Position numbers and translations under genes: made by a program. Source: Haloferax sp. Atlit-12N (lineage in GTDB: Archaea; Halobacteriota; Halobacteria; Halobacteriales; Haloferacaceae). From it: a DNA stretch of 64,000 nt. Under the pieces are notes generated by a model. The model did no database searches. It was not told the DNA's origin and was given only the letters and a program-made list of their open reading frames with translations. Each line of letters opens with the position of its first letter. Position 1 is the stretch's first letter. The DNA is taken from positions 62,001 through 126,000 of the forward strand of contig NZ_PSYW01000003.1 in NCBI RefSeq assembly GCF_003383095.1, in the 5' to 3' direction. Positions 51,138 through 60,925 of this stretch are shown one piece after another.

Positions 51138-52625
51138 ATGACAACGAACCCAGAGACGAGCAAGACGACGAAGAGCGTCTCACGACGGCGATTTATCACC
51201 GCTGCTGGTGCGACGGGGGCCACAGCGGGCCTCTCCGGCTGTGCGAGTATGTTTGGTAACGGCTCCGACACCGGTGCACAGGTCGGTGAGTCCGAAAGCG
51301 GCGGAACGACCGTCGTCTGGGGCTTTGACGCGACTGTTGCACAGGATCACGCGGACCAGCTTCGCACAGCGCTACACGAGAAAGGAGGTCTGTCGGACGA
51401 CATCCGCGTCGAGTTCCAGCCGGGCCAGCCGGACAGCGGGAAGCGTCGGGCGACGTACAACCGGCTCTTGAGCTCTCAAGAGACGACGCCGGATATGTTC
51501 ATGATGGACAACGGCTGGGTGAACATCTTCATCCAGCGGGGACAGCTCGCTAACCTCTCGGAGGTTCTCCCCGAGAGCGCGCTTTCCACCATCGAAAACG
51601 AGTACTTCGGCGGGTTCACCGAGACGGCCATCGACCCCGCCAGCGGGGACCTGTTCGGTGTTCCGCTGTACCCCGACTACCCGACGATGTTGTACCGGAA
51701 AGACCTCGTCGAAGAGGCGGGTTACAACCCGACCGAGGAGAACTGGGCCACCGAGCCGATGACGTGGAAACGGTGGTCGAACATCGCTGCCGAGGCACAG
51801 GACGTCTCGGGCGTCGATTACGGCTTTACCACCCAGTGGGACATCTACGTCGGCACCGCCTGTTGTACCTTCAACGAGGTGCTGTCTTCGTGGGGCGGCG
51901 CCTACTTCGGTGGTCGTGAGAACCTGTTCGGACCCGTCGGCGAACGCCCCGTCACCGTCGATTCGGACCCGGTGGTCAACTCGTTGAATATGATGCGAAA
52001 GTTCGTCCACGACGAGAGCTTCGACGGGAAGTTCAGCGATTACGGCGGTGGCTTCACACCGACGAACATCCTCGGGTGGATCGAAGACAGTTCGCTCGCA
52101 CCGTTCATCGACGGGAACGCCGTGTTCCACCGCAACTGGCCGTACGCGATTAACCAAGCAGCGTCGGAGTTCGGTGACGACCTCGGGACGATGCCGCTTC
52201 CCTACGGTGTCCCCGAAAGCGAGGCGCAGTTCCCCGGAACCGGTGGGTCCACCTCCGCACTCGGTGGCTGGCACATCACTGTCAATCCGAACAGCCAGAA
52301 GCTCGACGCTGTCACACAGGTCATCCAAGCGTCGATGCGCGAGGAGTTCCAGCTGTTCCTCCTGGAGATAGAGGGGTGGCTACCGCCGCGGGCGAGCCTG
52401 TTTAACTCCGAGACGGCTGCGGAGCTCGAACCGGCCGGCGACTACATGGACACGCTCCGCGTCGCCGGTGAGAACACGATGGCTCGACCGGTTACGGCGG
52501 TCTGGAACAACCAATCGAGCAAAATCGCGGAGCAGGCCAATCGCGCGGTCGGACAAGAGGTGACTTCGTCCGACGCGATGGCAACGCTCCAGTCCAGCCT
52601 CGAAGAGACTGAGAGAAGCAACTGA
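51138..52625 (+). CDS. ABC maltodextrin-type binding protein, Tat lipoprotein
   Basis: 495 residues. Tat motif VSRRRFITAAGATGATAGLSGC with lipobox, then a MalE-like fold: VVWGFDATVAQDHADQLRTALHEKGG, TTPDMFMMDNGWVNIFIQRGQLANLSEVL, YPDYPTMLYRKDLVEEAGY and a C-terminal tail. The ligand is likely maltose, maltodextrin or trehalose because of the GH15 and TrmB neighbours. A TATA-like AGTATAAGT is about 30-38 bases upstream of the ATG. Heads the operon that continues with two permeases and an ATPase. Confidence 0.9.
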   Translation: MTTNPETSKTTKSVSRRRFITAAGATGATAGLSGCASMFGNGSDTGAQVGESESGGTTVVWGFDATVAQDHADQLRTALHEKGGLSDDIRVEFQPGQPDSGKRRATYNRLLSSQETTPDMFMMDNGWVNIFIQRGQLANLSEVLPESALSTIENEYFGGFTETAIDPASGDLFGVPLYPDYPTMLYRKDLVEEAGYNPTEENWATEPMTWKRWSNIAAEAQDVSGVDYGFTTQWDIYVGTACCTFNEVLSSWGGAYFGGRENLFGPVGERPVTVDSDPVVNSLNMMRKFVHDESFDGKFSDYGGGFTPTNILGWIEDSSLAPFIDGNAVFHRNWPYAINQAASEFGDDLGTMPLPYGVPESEAQFPGTGGSTSALGGWHITVNPNSQKLDAVTQVIQASMREEFQLFLLEIEGWLPPRASLFNSETAAELEPAGDYMDTLRVAGENTMARPVTAVWNNQSSKIAEQANRAVGQEVTSSDAMATLQSSLEETERSN

Positions 52626-52688
52626 CGAGCGGAGAGCTCCACACTTACCAGATCAAATCATGAGTCCCACACCTCTCGGAGGGATAGT

Positions 52689-53681
52689 ATGAGCACCGAT
52701 ACGGCTGCGGAACCGGCACGTGAGTCACGGCAGTCGGGGCCAGTCGTTGGCTTCTTGCGGTGGCTGGAGAACCTGAGCGACACGCAGTACGCGTACCTAC
52801 TGTTGACTCCGGTATTCGTCCTGCTCGGTATCGTGGCTATCTACCCGCTCTTACGGACGTTCGAGCTGTCACTGTACGCCGTCTCGACCGACCTCTCTAG
52901 TGTCCGTTTCGTTGGTCTCGACAACTACGTCGCGCTGTTCACCGGGGAGAAAAACCGGTTCCTCCCCGGCGGGACGACGTTTCTCCCGACCGGGCTCGAC
53001 GCCGCGAGTCTCCTCGATAGCGCCCTCGTAATCACCCTCATCTTCGCCGTAGCCAGCGTATTGTTCGAGACCCTCATCGGACTGGGACAAGCGCTCGTCT
53101 TAGATCAAGACTTCTACGGCCGACGGTGGGTCCGTGCGGCGATTATCATTCCGTGGGCCGTCCCAATCGTCATCCAGGGGATGATGTTCTTCTTGATGTT
53201 CGACTCGAACGTCGGATTCGCGACGCCGATTCTCGCCGACCTCGGAGTAGTGGCACCGACCAACACACTGAACGACACGGTCAGCGCGACGTTCATCATT
53301 ATCGTCGCCGACATCTGGAAGACCTCAGCGTTCATGGCGCTACTCATCCTTGCCGGGCTCCAGAGCATCAATCGCAGCCTGTACGACGTGGCCCGTGTCG
53401 CCGGGGCGAGCAAGTGGCAGCAGTTCAGATACATCACGCTCCCGCTCATCCTGCCGACCATCGGGGTTGCAGTGTTATTCCGCTCGGTGCAGGCGATGCG
53501 CGTGTACGGTATCATCGATACTGTCTCGAGCTGTACCGTAGTCCCCTCGCTCTCCTGCATGGTCGTCTCGACGTTCAACACGCACGAGGGGACGTCTGCC
53601 GCCATTGCGTTCGTGACAGCGGCCATCATCGGCGTCGTCGTGATGGGAATCATCCTGTGGCAGGGGGAGGACGCGATATAA
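52689..53681 (+). CDS. ABC maltodextrin-type permease (MalF type)
   Basis: 330 residues with six membrane segments, first at YAYLLLTPVFVLLGIVAIYPLL. The ATPase-contact loop is SLYDVARVAGASKWQQFRYITLPLILPTIGV. The stop TAA overlaps the next start codon by one base (TAATG), so the two permeases are translationally coupled. Confidence 0.9.
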   Translation: MSTDTAAEPARESRQSGPVVGFLRWLENLSDTQYAYLLLTPVFVLLGIVAIYPLLRTFELSLYAVSTDLSSVRFVGLDNYVALFTGEKNRFLPGGTTFLPTGLDAASLLDSALVITLIFAVASVLFETLIGLGQALVLDQDFYGRRWVRAAIIIPWAVPIVIQGMMFFLMFDSNVGFATPILADLGVVAPTNTLNDTVSATFIIIVADIWKTSAFMALLILAGLQSINRSLYDVARVAGASKWQQFRYITLPLILPTIGVAVLFRSVQAMRVYGIIDTVSSCTVVPSLSCMVVSTFNTHEGTSAAIAFVTAAIIGVVVMGIILWQGEDAI

Positions 53682-54679
53682 TGTCCAGCGAAACCGACGG
53701 CGCGTCAGACGACACCGGACCGCTCGCACGGTGGGCGCGGAATGCGATCCACAACCCACGTCGCGTGTATCGAGCGTTGTTCTACGTCGCGATGGCGTTT
53801 TTCATGGTCACGACAGTGTTCCCGTTCTACTGGTTACTCGTCCTCGCGGTGACACCACAAGAGAATCTACTTTCCGGGAGTTTCCTCCCGACGGTCGACC
53901 TGTTCGGCGTCAGCGGCACGTTCCCGCTCCCCGTTCCGAAGGGGTTCAATCCGACCGCGTTCGTTACCGTCTTCGAGCAGATTCCGTTCCATCTGTACGT
54001 GCTGAATAGCTTCGTGCTAGCTGCCACGACGACGGTTATCGTCCTCGTCGTCGCGAGCCTCGCAGGCTACGTGTTCGGACGAATCGAGTTCCCCGGGCGC
54101 GCGCTGTTGATGCTCGGTATCCTCGCAATCAGTTACTTCCCGCCCGCAGCGTTCGTCATCCCACTGTTTCAGGCGTTCGCCGGCAACGCCCCGATAACGA
54201 TTCCGTTCGTAGGTGTCCCGCTATTCACACCGCCTCGACTGCTGAACACCCCGGGGTCGATGGTCATGCCGTTCAGCGCGCTGTTCTTGCCGCTGTCGAT
54301 ATTCATCCTCACGACCTTCTACGGGCAGATCCCCGACGGGTTGGAGGATGCGGCACGGGTTGAGGGAACGACCCGACTGGGCGCGCTGTTCCGCGTCATC
54401 GTGCCGCTTTCGGCACCCGGCGTGGCGACCGCGGGCGTCCTCACGTTCATCAGCGTCTACAACGAGTACTTTTTCAGCTCGATTATGGCGACCTCACCTG
54501 AAGCGTCCAAGTGGTCGCCAATTGTCGGCGGGATTCTCAGCTACCAGACCCAGTACACGACGCAGTACAACCTCATGGCCGCAGCGAGTGTTGTGGGGGT
54601 CATCCCCGTCGTCGTCCTCGTCATCATCGCACAGGAACGCATCGTCAGCGGACTGACCGCAGGAGCACTTAAAGAATAA
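53681..54679 (+). CDS. ABC maltodextrin-type permease (MalG type)
   Basis: 332 residues with six membrane segments. Contains FYVAMAFFMVTTVFPFYWLLVLAVTP at the start, the EAA loop LEDAARVEGTTRLGALFRVIVPLSAPGV and the family terminus RIVSGLTAGALKE. The ATG at 53681 overlaps the MalF stop; a longer frame begins inside malF and is not used. It has the intact end that the frameshifted permease at 24470 lacks, which helps to define that defect. Confidence 0.92.
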   Translation: MSSETDGASDDTGPLARWARNAIHNPRRVYRALFYVAMAFFMVTTVFPFYWLLVLAVTPQENLLSGSFLPTVDLFGVSGTFPLPVPKGFNPTAFVTVFEQIPFHLYVLNSFVLAATTTVIVLVVASLAGYVFGRIEFPGRALLMLGILAISYFPPAAFVIPLFQAFAGNAPITIPFVGVPLFTPPRLLNTPGSMVMPFSALFLPLSIFILTTFYGQIPDGLEDAARVEGTTRLGALFRVIVPLSAPGVATAGVLTFISVYNEYFFSSIMATSPEASKWSPIVGGILSYQTQYTTQYNLMAAASVVGVIPVVVLVIIAQERIVSGLTAGALKE

Positions 54680-54681
54680 CA

Positions 54682-55860
54682 ATGGCACGAGTACGACTCG
54701 AACACGTAAGCAAGCACTACGACGACGTAACGGCGGTCGACGACATGAACCTCGACATCGACCACGGCGAATTCATCTGTTTTGTCGGCCCGTCGGGATG
54801 TGGGAAGTCGACGACGATGGAAAGTATCGCTGGACTCACGAAGCCGAGTGAGGGCGAAATCCACATCGGCGACCGTGAGGTGACGAACCTCCCGCCGAAG
54901 GACCGCGGGGTGGCGATGGTGTTCCAGAACATCGCGCTGTTCCCCCACATGGACGTCTACGACAACATCTCCTTCGGGCTCCGCCTCCGCAACTACGACA
55001 AGGAGGAAATCGAGCGCCGCGTCGAGCGCGCCGCCGAAATCGTCCAGTTGCAGGGGATGCTCGAACGCATGCCCGACGAGATGTCCGGCGGGCAGCGACA
55101 GCGCGTCGCCATCGCCCGCGCCATCGTCCGTGAGCCCGATGTCTTTCTCATGGACGAGCCGCTGGCGAACCTCGACGCGAAGCTCAAGGTCCACATGCGG
55201 ACCGAACTCCAGCGGCTACACAAGGAACTGGACACGACCATCATCTACGTCACCCACGACCAAGAGGAAGCAATGACGCTCTCGGACCGTATCGCCGTCC
55301 TCGACTCCGGACAGCTCCAGCAGATCGACCCGCCGCTCGTCTGTTACAACGAGCCAGCGAACCTGTTCGTCGCGGGCTTCATCGGCTCGCCCTCGATGAA
55401 CTTCGCCGAGGCGACGGTCACAGAGGACTCGCTTTCGACGGCGAACTTCTCGCTCGCGTTCGATCCGGCGTCTGTCAAGGCTGTGGACGTGGGCGACGAG
55501 GTGACTGTCGGGATTCGTCCCGAAGATATCTATCCCGGCGGAACGCGCGTCGAAGTGGAAGACCCCTCTTCGCTCATCTCCACGCGTGTCGATATTCTCG
55601 AACCAATGGGTGACGAGATATTCGCGTACATGCTGTTGGGCGAACGCCGCACATCGATGGATCAATCGAGAACCGATGACCAGCTGCTGATGAGCGTTGA
55701 ACCCGACTCGACGATTCGAGAAGACACGGACGTCGAAGTCGTGATAGACCGGGGGAACGTCCATCTCTTCGGTACGGCGTCAGGCGACGCACTCGCCCAC
55801 GGCCTGTCCCCTGTTTCAGCCGAGTTAGAGACCGAGACGGCAACCGACGCAGACGACTGA
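54682..55860 (+). CDS. ABC sugar transporter ATPase (MalK/UgpC type)
   Basis: 392 residues. Walker A GPSGCGKSTTM, Q-loop MVFQNIALFPHM, signature MSGGQRQRVAIARAI, Walker B VFLMDEPLANLDA, switch VTHDQEEAM. The C-terminal regulatory domain has GIRPEDIYPGG. Two bases after the MalG stop, so it closes the importer operon. It is a paralogue of the ATPase at 28504-29601 and may serve the frameshifted system as well. Confidence 0.92.
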   Translation: MARVRLEHVSKHYDDVTAVDDMNLDIDHGEFICFVGPSGCGKSTTMESIAGLTKPSEGEIHIGDREVTNLPPKDRGVAMVFQNIALFPHMDVYDNISFGLRLRNYDKEEIERRVERAAEIVQLQGMLERMPDEMSGGQRQRVAIARAIVREPDVFLMDEPLANLDAKLKVHMRTELQRLHKELDTTIIYVTHDQEEAMTLSDRIAVLDSGQLQQIDPPLVCYNEPANLFVAGFIGSPSMNFAEATVTEDSLSTANFSLAFDPASVKAVDVGDEVTVGIRPEDIYPGGTRVEVEDPSSLISTRVDILEPMGDEIFAYMLLGERRTSMDQSRTDDQLLMSVEPDSTIREDTDVEVVIDRGNVHLFGTASGDALAHGLSPVSAELETETATDADD

Positions 55861-55941
55861 AACGACCCAACGACGCTCACCGCCGTCGGCGACAAGACGC
55901 GGTAACTCTCGGAGAACACCGGAAGTACCGCTCTCTCGACT

Positions 55942-56952
55942 TCAGTACGGAGCGCCGCAGCTCGGACACATCGGTGGCGCGCCCTCGGGGAGGTCGACGC
56001 CGCAGTGGGGGCACTCCCCGTCGGCGTCTGGCGACGTAATCTCCGTGACCGCGTCGTCGGTCGTCGCCCGAACGCCGGCCAGCGACCCAACGCTTTCGAC
56101 CGGTGACTCCGCGGAGCCCTCCTCCGACGCGGCCCGGAGAAATCGGACCCGTTCGGCGACGAACTCGGCCGCCTCGTCGGATTCCGCGTCGAGCACCGGA
56201 GCCAGTACCCGAACCGCCTCGCCGCTCTCGCGGGCCAACAGTCCGAGCGCTTCGGCGGCGCGGCCCCGGACGAAGGCGTTCTCGTCAGCGAGCCGAGCCG
56301 AGAGCGCTGCCCGAGCCTCGGCGAGCGAATCCGGCGCGCCGCAGCCGACGACCACCACCGCCGTACAGAGGTGATAGCGGACGAGTTCGTCCCGGTCGTC
56401 GAGGTGTTCGGCGAGCGTCGAGACGCGGTGGCGAAGCCGGCCGGGGTCGCCGAGCGCGACGCATTCGAGCGCCTTCGCCAACTTCTGTTTCACCTCGGGT
56501 TCGTCGAACGAGAGGCCGACGCGGAGGTCCGCGAGCACCGCCGGTGAGGCGACCGCGTCGGGGTGTTCGAGCGCGACGTAGCCCAGCGCCTCGGCCGACC
56601 GGGCGCGGACGTAGTAGAACTCGTCCTCGTCGGCGAGTCGCTCGGCGAGCGACGGAACGGCGGGAGCGACCGCGTCGGGGGCGGCCGACGCGACTGTGAC
56701 GAGCGCCTTCGCGGTCAGTAGTCGGACGGCGCGGTCGTCGTCAGTGAGAAACGGCGTGACGTCGGGGAGGAACGACTCGAACGCGGTCGGGTGTTCGTCC
56801 GCGAGGCGTCGAAGCGCTCGGAGCGCCCGCTTTCGGTCTTCCGGCGACGCCGTCAGGAGTTCCCCGAGAGAGTCGCTCACCGTCTCGTAGGCGCGGGCGT
56901 CGACTGACTCGACGAGGCGCTCCAGCGGGGGTGCGTGGCGTGTGTCGTCCAT
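55942..56952 (-). CDS. HEAT-repeat protein with C-terminal zinc ribbon
   Basis: 336 residues. Eight or so HEAT-type helix pairs fill residues 20-280 (for example VRARSAEALGYVALEHPDAV and VRGRAAEALGLLARESGEAV), giving an elongated scaffold. The protein ends with a zinc ribbon CPHCGVDLPEGAPPMCPSCG. No enzyme motif is visible. The ATG at 56952 was chosen because the longer frame runs into the beta-propeller gene. It is on the same strand as the two propeller lipoproteins upstream, after a short tandem repeat. The role is unknown; it may bridge proteins. Confidence 0.75.
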   Translation of the reverse strand: MDDTRHAPPLERLVESVDARAYETVSDSLGELLTASPEDRKRALRALRRLADEHPTAFESFLPDVTPFLTDDDRAVRLLTAKALVTVASAAPDAVAPAVPSLAERLADEDEFYYVRARSAEALGYVALEHPDAVASPAVLADLRVGLSFDEPEVKQKLAKALECVALGDPGRLRHRVSTLAEHLDDRDELVRYHLCTAVVVVGCGAPDSLAEARAALSARLADENAFVRGRAAEALGLLARESGEAVRVLAPVLDAESDEAAEFVAERVRFLRAASEEGSAESPVESVGSLAGVRATTDDAVTEITSPDADGECPHCGVDLPEGAPPMCPSCGAPY

Positions 56953-57017
56953 CGGTTCGTGCTCCTCGTTGGCGCAGTATCTCCTCGGCGCACCAATAAG
57001 TTGGTGGGTGCGCCGCG

Positions 57018-57057
57018 CGCCGCCACGACGCCGCGCCGCCACGACGCCGCGCCGCCA
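57018..57057. repeat. 16-bp tandem repeat, about 2.5 copies
   Basis: The unit CGCCGCCACGACGCCG is repeated twice in full (57018-57033, 57034-57049) and half a third time. It lies between the HEAT gene start and the stop of the propeller gene, in very GC-rich sequence. Confidence 0.7.
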
Positions 57058-57071
57058 GCGCCGAGCGAGAC

Positions 57072-58328
57072 TCAGTCCAGCGGGAACCGCGCGACTGCGC
57101 CGTCGTCGACGTACGAGGCGAACACCGACGCCTGCTCGACGCGGAGCGAAAGCCGGCTGTGCGATTCGGACTCGTACGCCCACCGCGTCTCGCCAGTCTC
57201 TCGGGCCAAAACCTCGAAGCCACGGTCCCAAGCGGGGACGACACGAGAGCCCGTGACGGCGAGCGAGTCGAGCGACGGAAGTCCGGTCACGGTGTGCCAC
57301 CGCCGCGTGCCGTCGAGGCCGAAGCAGTCGACTCGGCCGAGAATCCCGCCGTCGGGGTCGTCGACGCGGCTCCCGACGAACACCGCGTCGTCCGTGGCCT
57401 CGACCGCCCGAATCTGGTAGCCGGTAGGGTTCGCCCACCGTTTCTCGCCCGTCTCGCGGTCGAACGCGAGCAGTCCCTGACGGCCGTCCGGTCGGTCGCG
57501 GGTGAGGTACACCTGCGACCCGAGGACCATCGTGCGCCCGGCGTCGCCGATGGGAGTCCGCCACCGAACGCTCCCGTCGGACGGTTCGTAGGCCACCAAC
57601 GTTCCGTCCCACACGGCGACGACGAGTCGGGAGTCTGCGGCCACGTTGGGGAGCCACCGCTCAGATTCGGTCTGCCACCGGGTGCTTCCATCCGACGGTG
57701 AGAGCGAGACGACGCGCGATTCGGTCTCGTTCACCGGCACGCGAGCCACGACCGAGTCGTCGGTGACACCGTCGAGGAGATACGACGAGACGGCCAGTTC
57801 GAAGCGTCGGTCGCCGGTCTGCGGGTCGTAGCCCGTGAGCGTGTTCTCCGGGCCCGCGAAGTCGAGTTCGGCGACGAGCGACTCGGTGCGGACGAGTCGC
57901 GCTCGGTGGGCCGTGCCCTCGTCGCGCCACAGTTCGTCGCCCGACGAATCGACGGCGTAGAGGTCGCCATCGGTGCTGTGGACGTGGTATGGGCCGCCGG
58001 ACGGCGGGGCGACAGGGCGCGTCTCTATCGGGCCGCCCGTCTCGAACCGAAGTTCGGTCGACCCGTCCTCGCGCCGCAGACCGTACAGCGCCTTGTCCTG
58101 CATCCCGGCGAGGACGAGCCCGTCGGTGACGGCGAGCGGGCCAGCCATGAACGCGCCGTCGATGTCGCGTCGCCAGACCGGTCGTCTCCCGCCGAGTCCG
58201 GGAATCGAACTACAGCCGGCGACGGCGAGCGAACCGACGGCCGCGAGGCCGCCGAGCACCTCGCGACGGGAGACGTTTCGGTCCCGGTTCCCGGTCGAAC
58301 CCGTCCGCTCCGGGGGCTCACTCGGCAT
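57072..58328 (-). CDS. PQQ-type beta-propeller Tat lipoprotein
   Basis: 418 residues. Tat motif VSRREVLGGLAAVGSLAVAGC, then about eight blades with WRR/WRT ends and repeating T/D-G patterns (RREDGSTELRF, YDPQTGDRRFEL, SPSDGSTRW, FDRETGEKRW, LARETGETRW). Exported and membrane-anchored. It overlaps the upstream propeller gene by 11 bases, so the two are translated together. No PQQ-binding residues are obvious; the fold more likely presents a binding surface. Confidence 0.85.
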   Translation of the reverse strand: MPSEPPERTGSTGNRDRNVSRREVLGGLAAVGSLAVAGCSSIPGLGGRRPVWRRDIDGAFMAGPLAVTDGLVLAGMQDKALYGLRREDGSTELRFETGGPIETRPVAPPSGGPYHVHSTDGDLYAVDSSGDELWRDEGTAHRARLVRTESLVAELDFAGPENTLTGYDPQTGDRRFELAVSSYLLDGVTDDSVVARVPVNETESRVVSLSPSDGSTRWQTESERWLPNVAADSRLVVAVWDGTLVAYEPSDGSVRWRTPIGDAGRTMVLGSQVYLTRDRPDGRQGLLAFDRETGEKRWANPTGYQIRAVEATDDAVFVGSRVDDPDGGILGRVDCFGLDGTRRWHTVTGLPSLDSLAVTGSRVVPAWDRGFEVLARETGETRWAYESESHSRLSLRVEQASVFASYVDDGAVARFPLD

Positions 58329-59508
58329 CGAGCACCTCCGGGTCGAGGCGGGCGAGTTGCCACTCCTGTCCGACGTAGACGCCGTCGCCCGCGGCGACGG
58401 CCCAGTTCACCGTGCCGCCGTCGTGGTAGCCTTCGAACCGGTAGTCGCCGAGGAGGGTTCCGTCGGTCGCGTGGACGTACAGCACGGTCGGGTCGAACGG
58501 GACGGTCCCGCTGTGTCCCCGGACGAGGATGTCCGACCCCACGACGGTCACCAGTCGGTCGCCGACGCGGGTCGGCCCGCAGGTCACGGGGCCGGCCAGT
58601 TCGCGCCGCCACAGTCGGGTCCCGGTCTCGGCGTCGAAGGCGTACAGGAAGTAGTCCGCGCCGCCGACGTACACGCGGCCGTCGGAGACGAGCGGCCGGG
58701 CGAACACGGTGTTTCGGAGTGACGCGCGCCACCGAATCTCGCCGGTCGCCGCGTCGAGCGCCAGCAGTTCCTCGGTCGCACTCCCGACGAAGACGGTGTC
58801 GCCGGCGACTGTCACCGACGACGGCGACGGACCCACGTCGACGCGCCACGATTCGGAGCCATCGGTGGCGAACCGACGGAGCGTTCCGTCGAGGACAGGC
58901 GCGACGACGCCGGCATCGGAGCTGTCACCGGCGGATACGAAAGCGGGCGCGCCGGCGAGCGAGGCCGGCAGTTCGGCGCGGAAGCGCCGGTCGCCCTCCT
59001 CGCGGGACAGTCCGAGCAGTCGGTCTACCACGTCGTTTTCCGTGCCCGAGATGGGGAAGACGACGGTGTCGTCGGCGACGACAGGTGGATACTGAACGAC
59101 GCCCGGGTCGGCGCTACCGACGCCCGTCAGCCCGATGTTCCACGCTCGCTCGCCTGCCTCGTAATCGACCGCCGTGGCTCGTCCCGCCTTCGAAAACAGG
59201 TACGCATACTGGTCGTCGACGCCGAGCGGCGACCGGTAGCCCTTCCGGCCGGTCACCGCCCAGCGCTCCTCGCCGGTCTCGGGGTCGAGCGCGGACACCA
59301 TCGGGTCGGCGTGAAACGGGCTCCCGGTTCCGACGAGCAAGGGCCCGGACGACGGGCGCAGGGCGCGGGTCGGAGTTCGCACGCCCGCCGTCCACGCGGT
59401 CGGCATCGGGAGCGAGTCGTCGCGGCCCGTGAGGCTCGCACAGCCGGCGAGTCCGGCGGCGAGCGCCGGAATCGTCTTCAGCGCGTCGCGTCGCGAATAG
59501 GAGGGCAT
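58318..59508 (-). CDS. PQQ-type beta-propeller Tat lipoprotein
   Basis: 396 residues. Tat motif YSRRDALKTIPALAAGLAGC, then seven or eight blades (LDPETGEERW, LDAATGEIRW, FDAETGTRLW). The ATG at 59508 puts the Tat motif at the start; the longer frame would add 31 unrelated residues. First gene of a two-gene minus-strand unit, divergent from another pair of the same family. Confidence 0.85.
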   Translation of the reverse strand: MPSYSRRDALKTIPALAAGLAGCASLTGRDDSLPMPTAWTAGVRTPTRALRPSSGPLLVGTGSPFHADPMVSALDPETGEERWAVTGRKGYRSPLGVDDQYAYLFSKAGRATAVDYEAGERAWNIGLTGVGSADPGVVQYPPVVADDTVVFPISGTENDVVDRLLGLSREEGDRRFRAELPASLAGAPAFVSAGDSSDAGVVAPVLDGTLRRFATDGSESWRVDVGPSPSSVTVAGDTVFVGSATEELLALDAATGEIRWRASLRNTVFARPLVSDGRVYVGGADYFLYAFDAETGTRLWRRELAGPVTCGPTRVGDRLVTVVGSDILVRGHSGTVPFDPTVLYVHATDGTLLGDYRFEGYHDGGTVNWAVAAGDGVYVGQEWQLARLDPEVLDAE

Positions 59509-59635
59509 CAGCGAGGACGTGTGTACCGGCTGATAATACTCCTGTTGGTTTCGACGGCGGTGCGACCGGCCGCGGCCGGCAGGCCCCGAGCGAGGAGCCA
59601 CGAAGGTTTTTATCCCGCGCCGAGACGGCGGGCGT

Positions 59636-60925
59636 ATGCTCTCCAGACGCGAGGTGCTGGCCGCCGGCGGAGCCGCGCTCGTGAGTGGCCTCGCCGGCTG
59701 TGGCGGTTCCCCGCCGACTCCGGACGCGACGTTCGACGCGCCGACGACGGCGTGGCCGACTGCCGGCTACGACCCGCAGGCGACGGGTCACGCACCCGCC
59801 GGCCCGACCGAGGGAACCGTCTCGTGGAGCGTCTCGCGGAGCACCGCCGACCCGCCGCTCTACGGCGCGCTCTCCCCGCCGGTCGTCGCCGACGGCACCG
59901 TCTACGTCGCCGGGCTCGCTACCCACTACTACAGGCCGGACGACTTCGTGAGCCCGCTGGCCGCAATCGACGCCGCGTCCGGCTCGGTCCGCTGGGTCGA
60001 AGGCTTCGCGGACGGACTCGGCGGCAGCCCCGCAGTCGCCGGCGACGGCTCCGGAACCGTCGTCATCGGCGGTTACGACGGCACGCTCCACGCCGTCGGT
60101 GCCGACGGGTCAAGCGAGTGGACTGTGGACCTCGGCGGCCGGCTCGGCACGCCGACCGCGTACGGGAACCGGCTATACGTCGAAAGCGGGAGCGGTCGCC
60201 TGCACGCCGTCGGAAGCGACGGGAGCCGGCTGTGGGCCGCCGACCGGCCGGGGCCGACGGAGCTCCTCGTCGGACCGGACGAACCGGTCGAAACCACGAT
60301 GCCCGTCGCCGACGACCGCGGCGTCTACGCCGCCTTCACGCCGTTCGAGCGGGAGCGCGAGGCGGTCGTCGTCCTCGGCTACGACCACGGCGGCGGGCGG
60401 CGCTGGCGGACGGTGCTCGACGGGCGGTACGGCCGGTCGCCCAACGGTCTCGCCGTCACCGACGACGCGCTGTACGCGACCGTCGGCGGAACCGTCTACG
60501 CGCTGGACCCCGACACCGGCGAGCGACGGTGGCAGTTCGTAACCGGCTCGGCGGTGGCAGGCCCGCCGACGGTCGACGACGAGCGGGTCTACGTCGGCGC
60601 GAAGAACCTCTATGCGCTCTCGCGGAGCGAGGGCATCGAACAATGGCGCGTGGTGAACGAAGCGCCGCCGAGCCACGACCGCGACCCGACGGTACTCCCG
60701 TATCTCGCTCGTCCCCCCGTCGCCGACGGACGGGTCTACATCCGGACCGGAGCGGTCTCCGCCGCCGACGGGGCGCGGCTGTGGGGCGGCGACGCCGACG
60801 AGTGGCTCCGGACCGGGAACTACTTCGCCGAACCGTACTACAGGCGGCCGGTGGCGTCGCCGGTCGTCACCGGGGACGCGATGTATCTGACACACGCGCA
60901 CCACGGGGTGGTGAAGGTCGCATGA
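59636..60925 (+). CDS. PQQ-type beta-propeller Tat lipoprotein
   Basis: 429 residues. Short Tat signal MLSRREVLAAGGAALVSGLAGC, then propeller blades (IDAASGSVRW, LDPDTGERRW, LSRSEGIEQW). A TATA-like GTTTTTATC lies about 27 bases before the ATG. The stop overlaps the next gene's start in an ATGA, so the pair is coupled. Confidence 0.85.
   Translation: MLSRREVLAAGGAALVSGLAGCGGSPPTPDATFDAPTTAWPTAGYDPQATGHAPAGPTEGTVSWSVSRSTADPPLYGALSPPVVADGTVYVAGLATHYYRPDDFVSPLAAIDAASGSVRWVEGFADGLGGSPAVAGDGSGTVVIGGYDGTLHAVGADGSSEWTVDLGGRLGTPTAYGNRLYVESGSGRLHAVGSDGSRLWAADRPGPTELLVGPDEPVETTMPVADDRGVYAAFTPFEREREAVVVLGYDHGGGRRWRTVLDGRYGRSPNGLAVTDDALYATVGGTVYALDPDTGERRWQFVTGSAVAGPPTVDDERVYVGAKNLYALSRSEGIEQWRVVNEAPPSHDRDPTVLPYLARPPVADGRVYIRTGAVSAADGARLWGGDADEWLRTGNYFAEPYYRRPVASPVVTGDAMYLTHAHHGVVKVA

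Noticed and set aside
51041-51271. N-terminal extension of the glucoamylase
   Set aside because: Would translate the divergent promoter and the start of the ABC binding-protein gene in antisense.
59311-60921. 537-codon extension of the last propeller gene
   Set aside because: Arg-rich shadow of the preceding propeller genes; the Tat signal at 60922 marks the true start.
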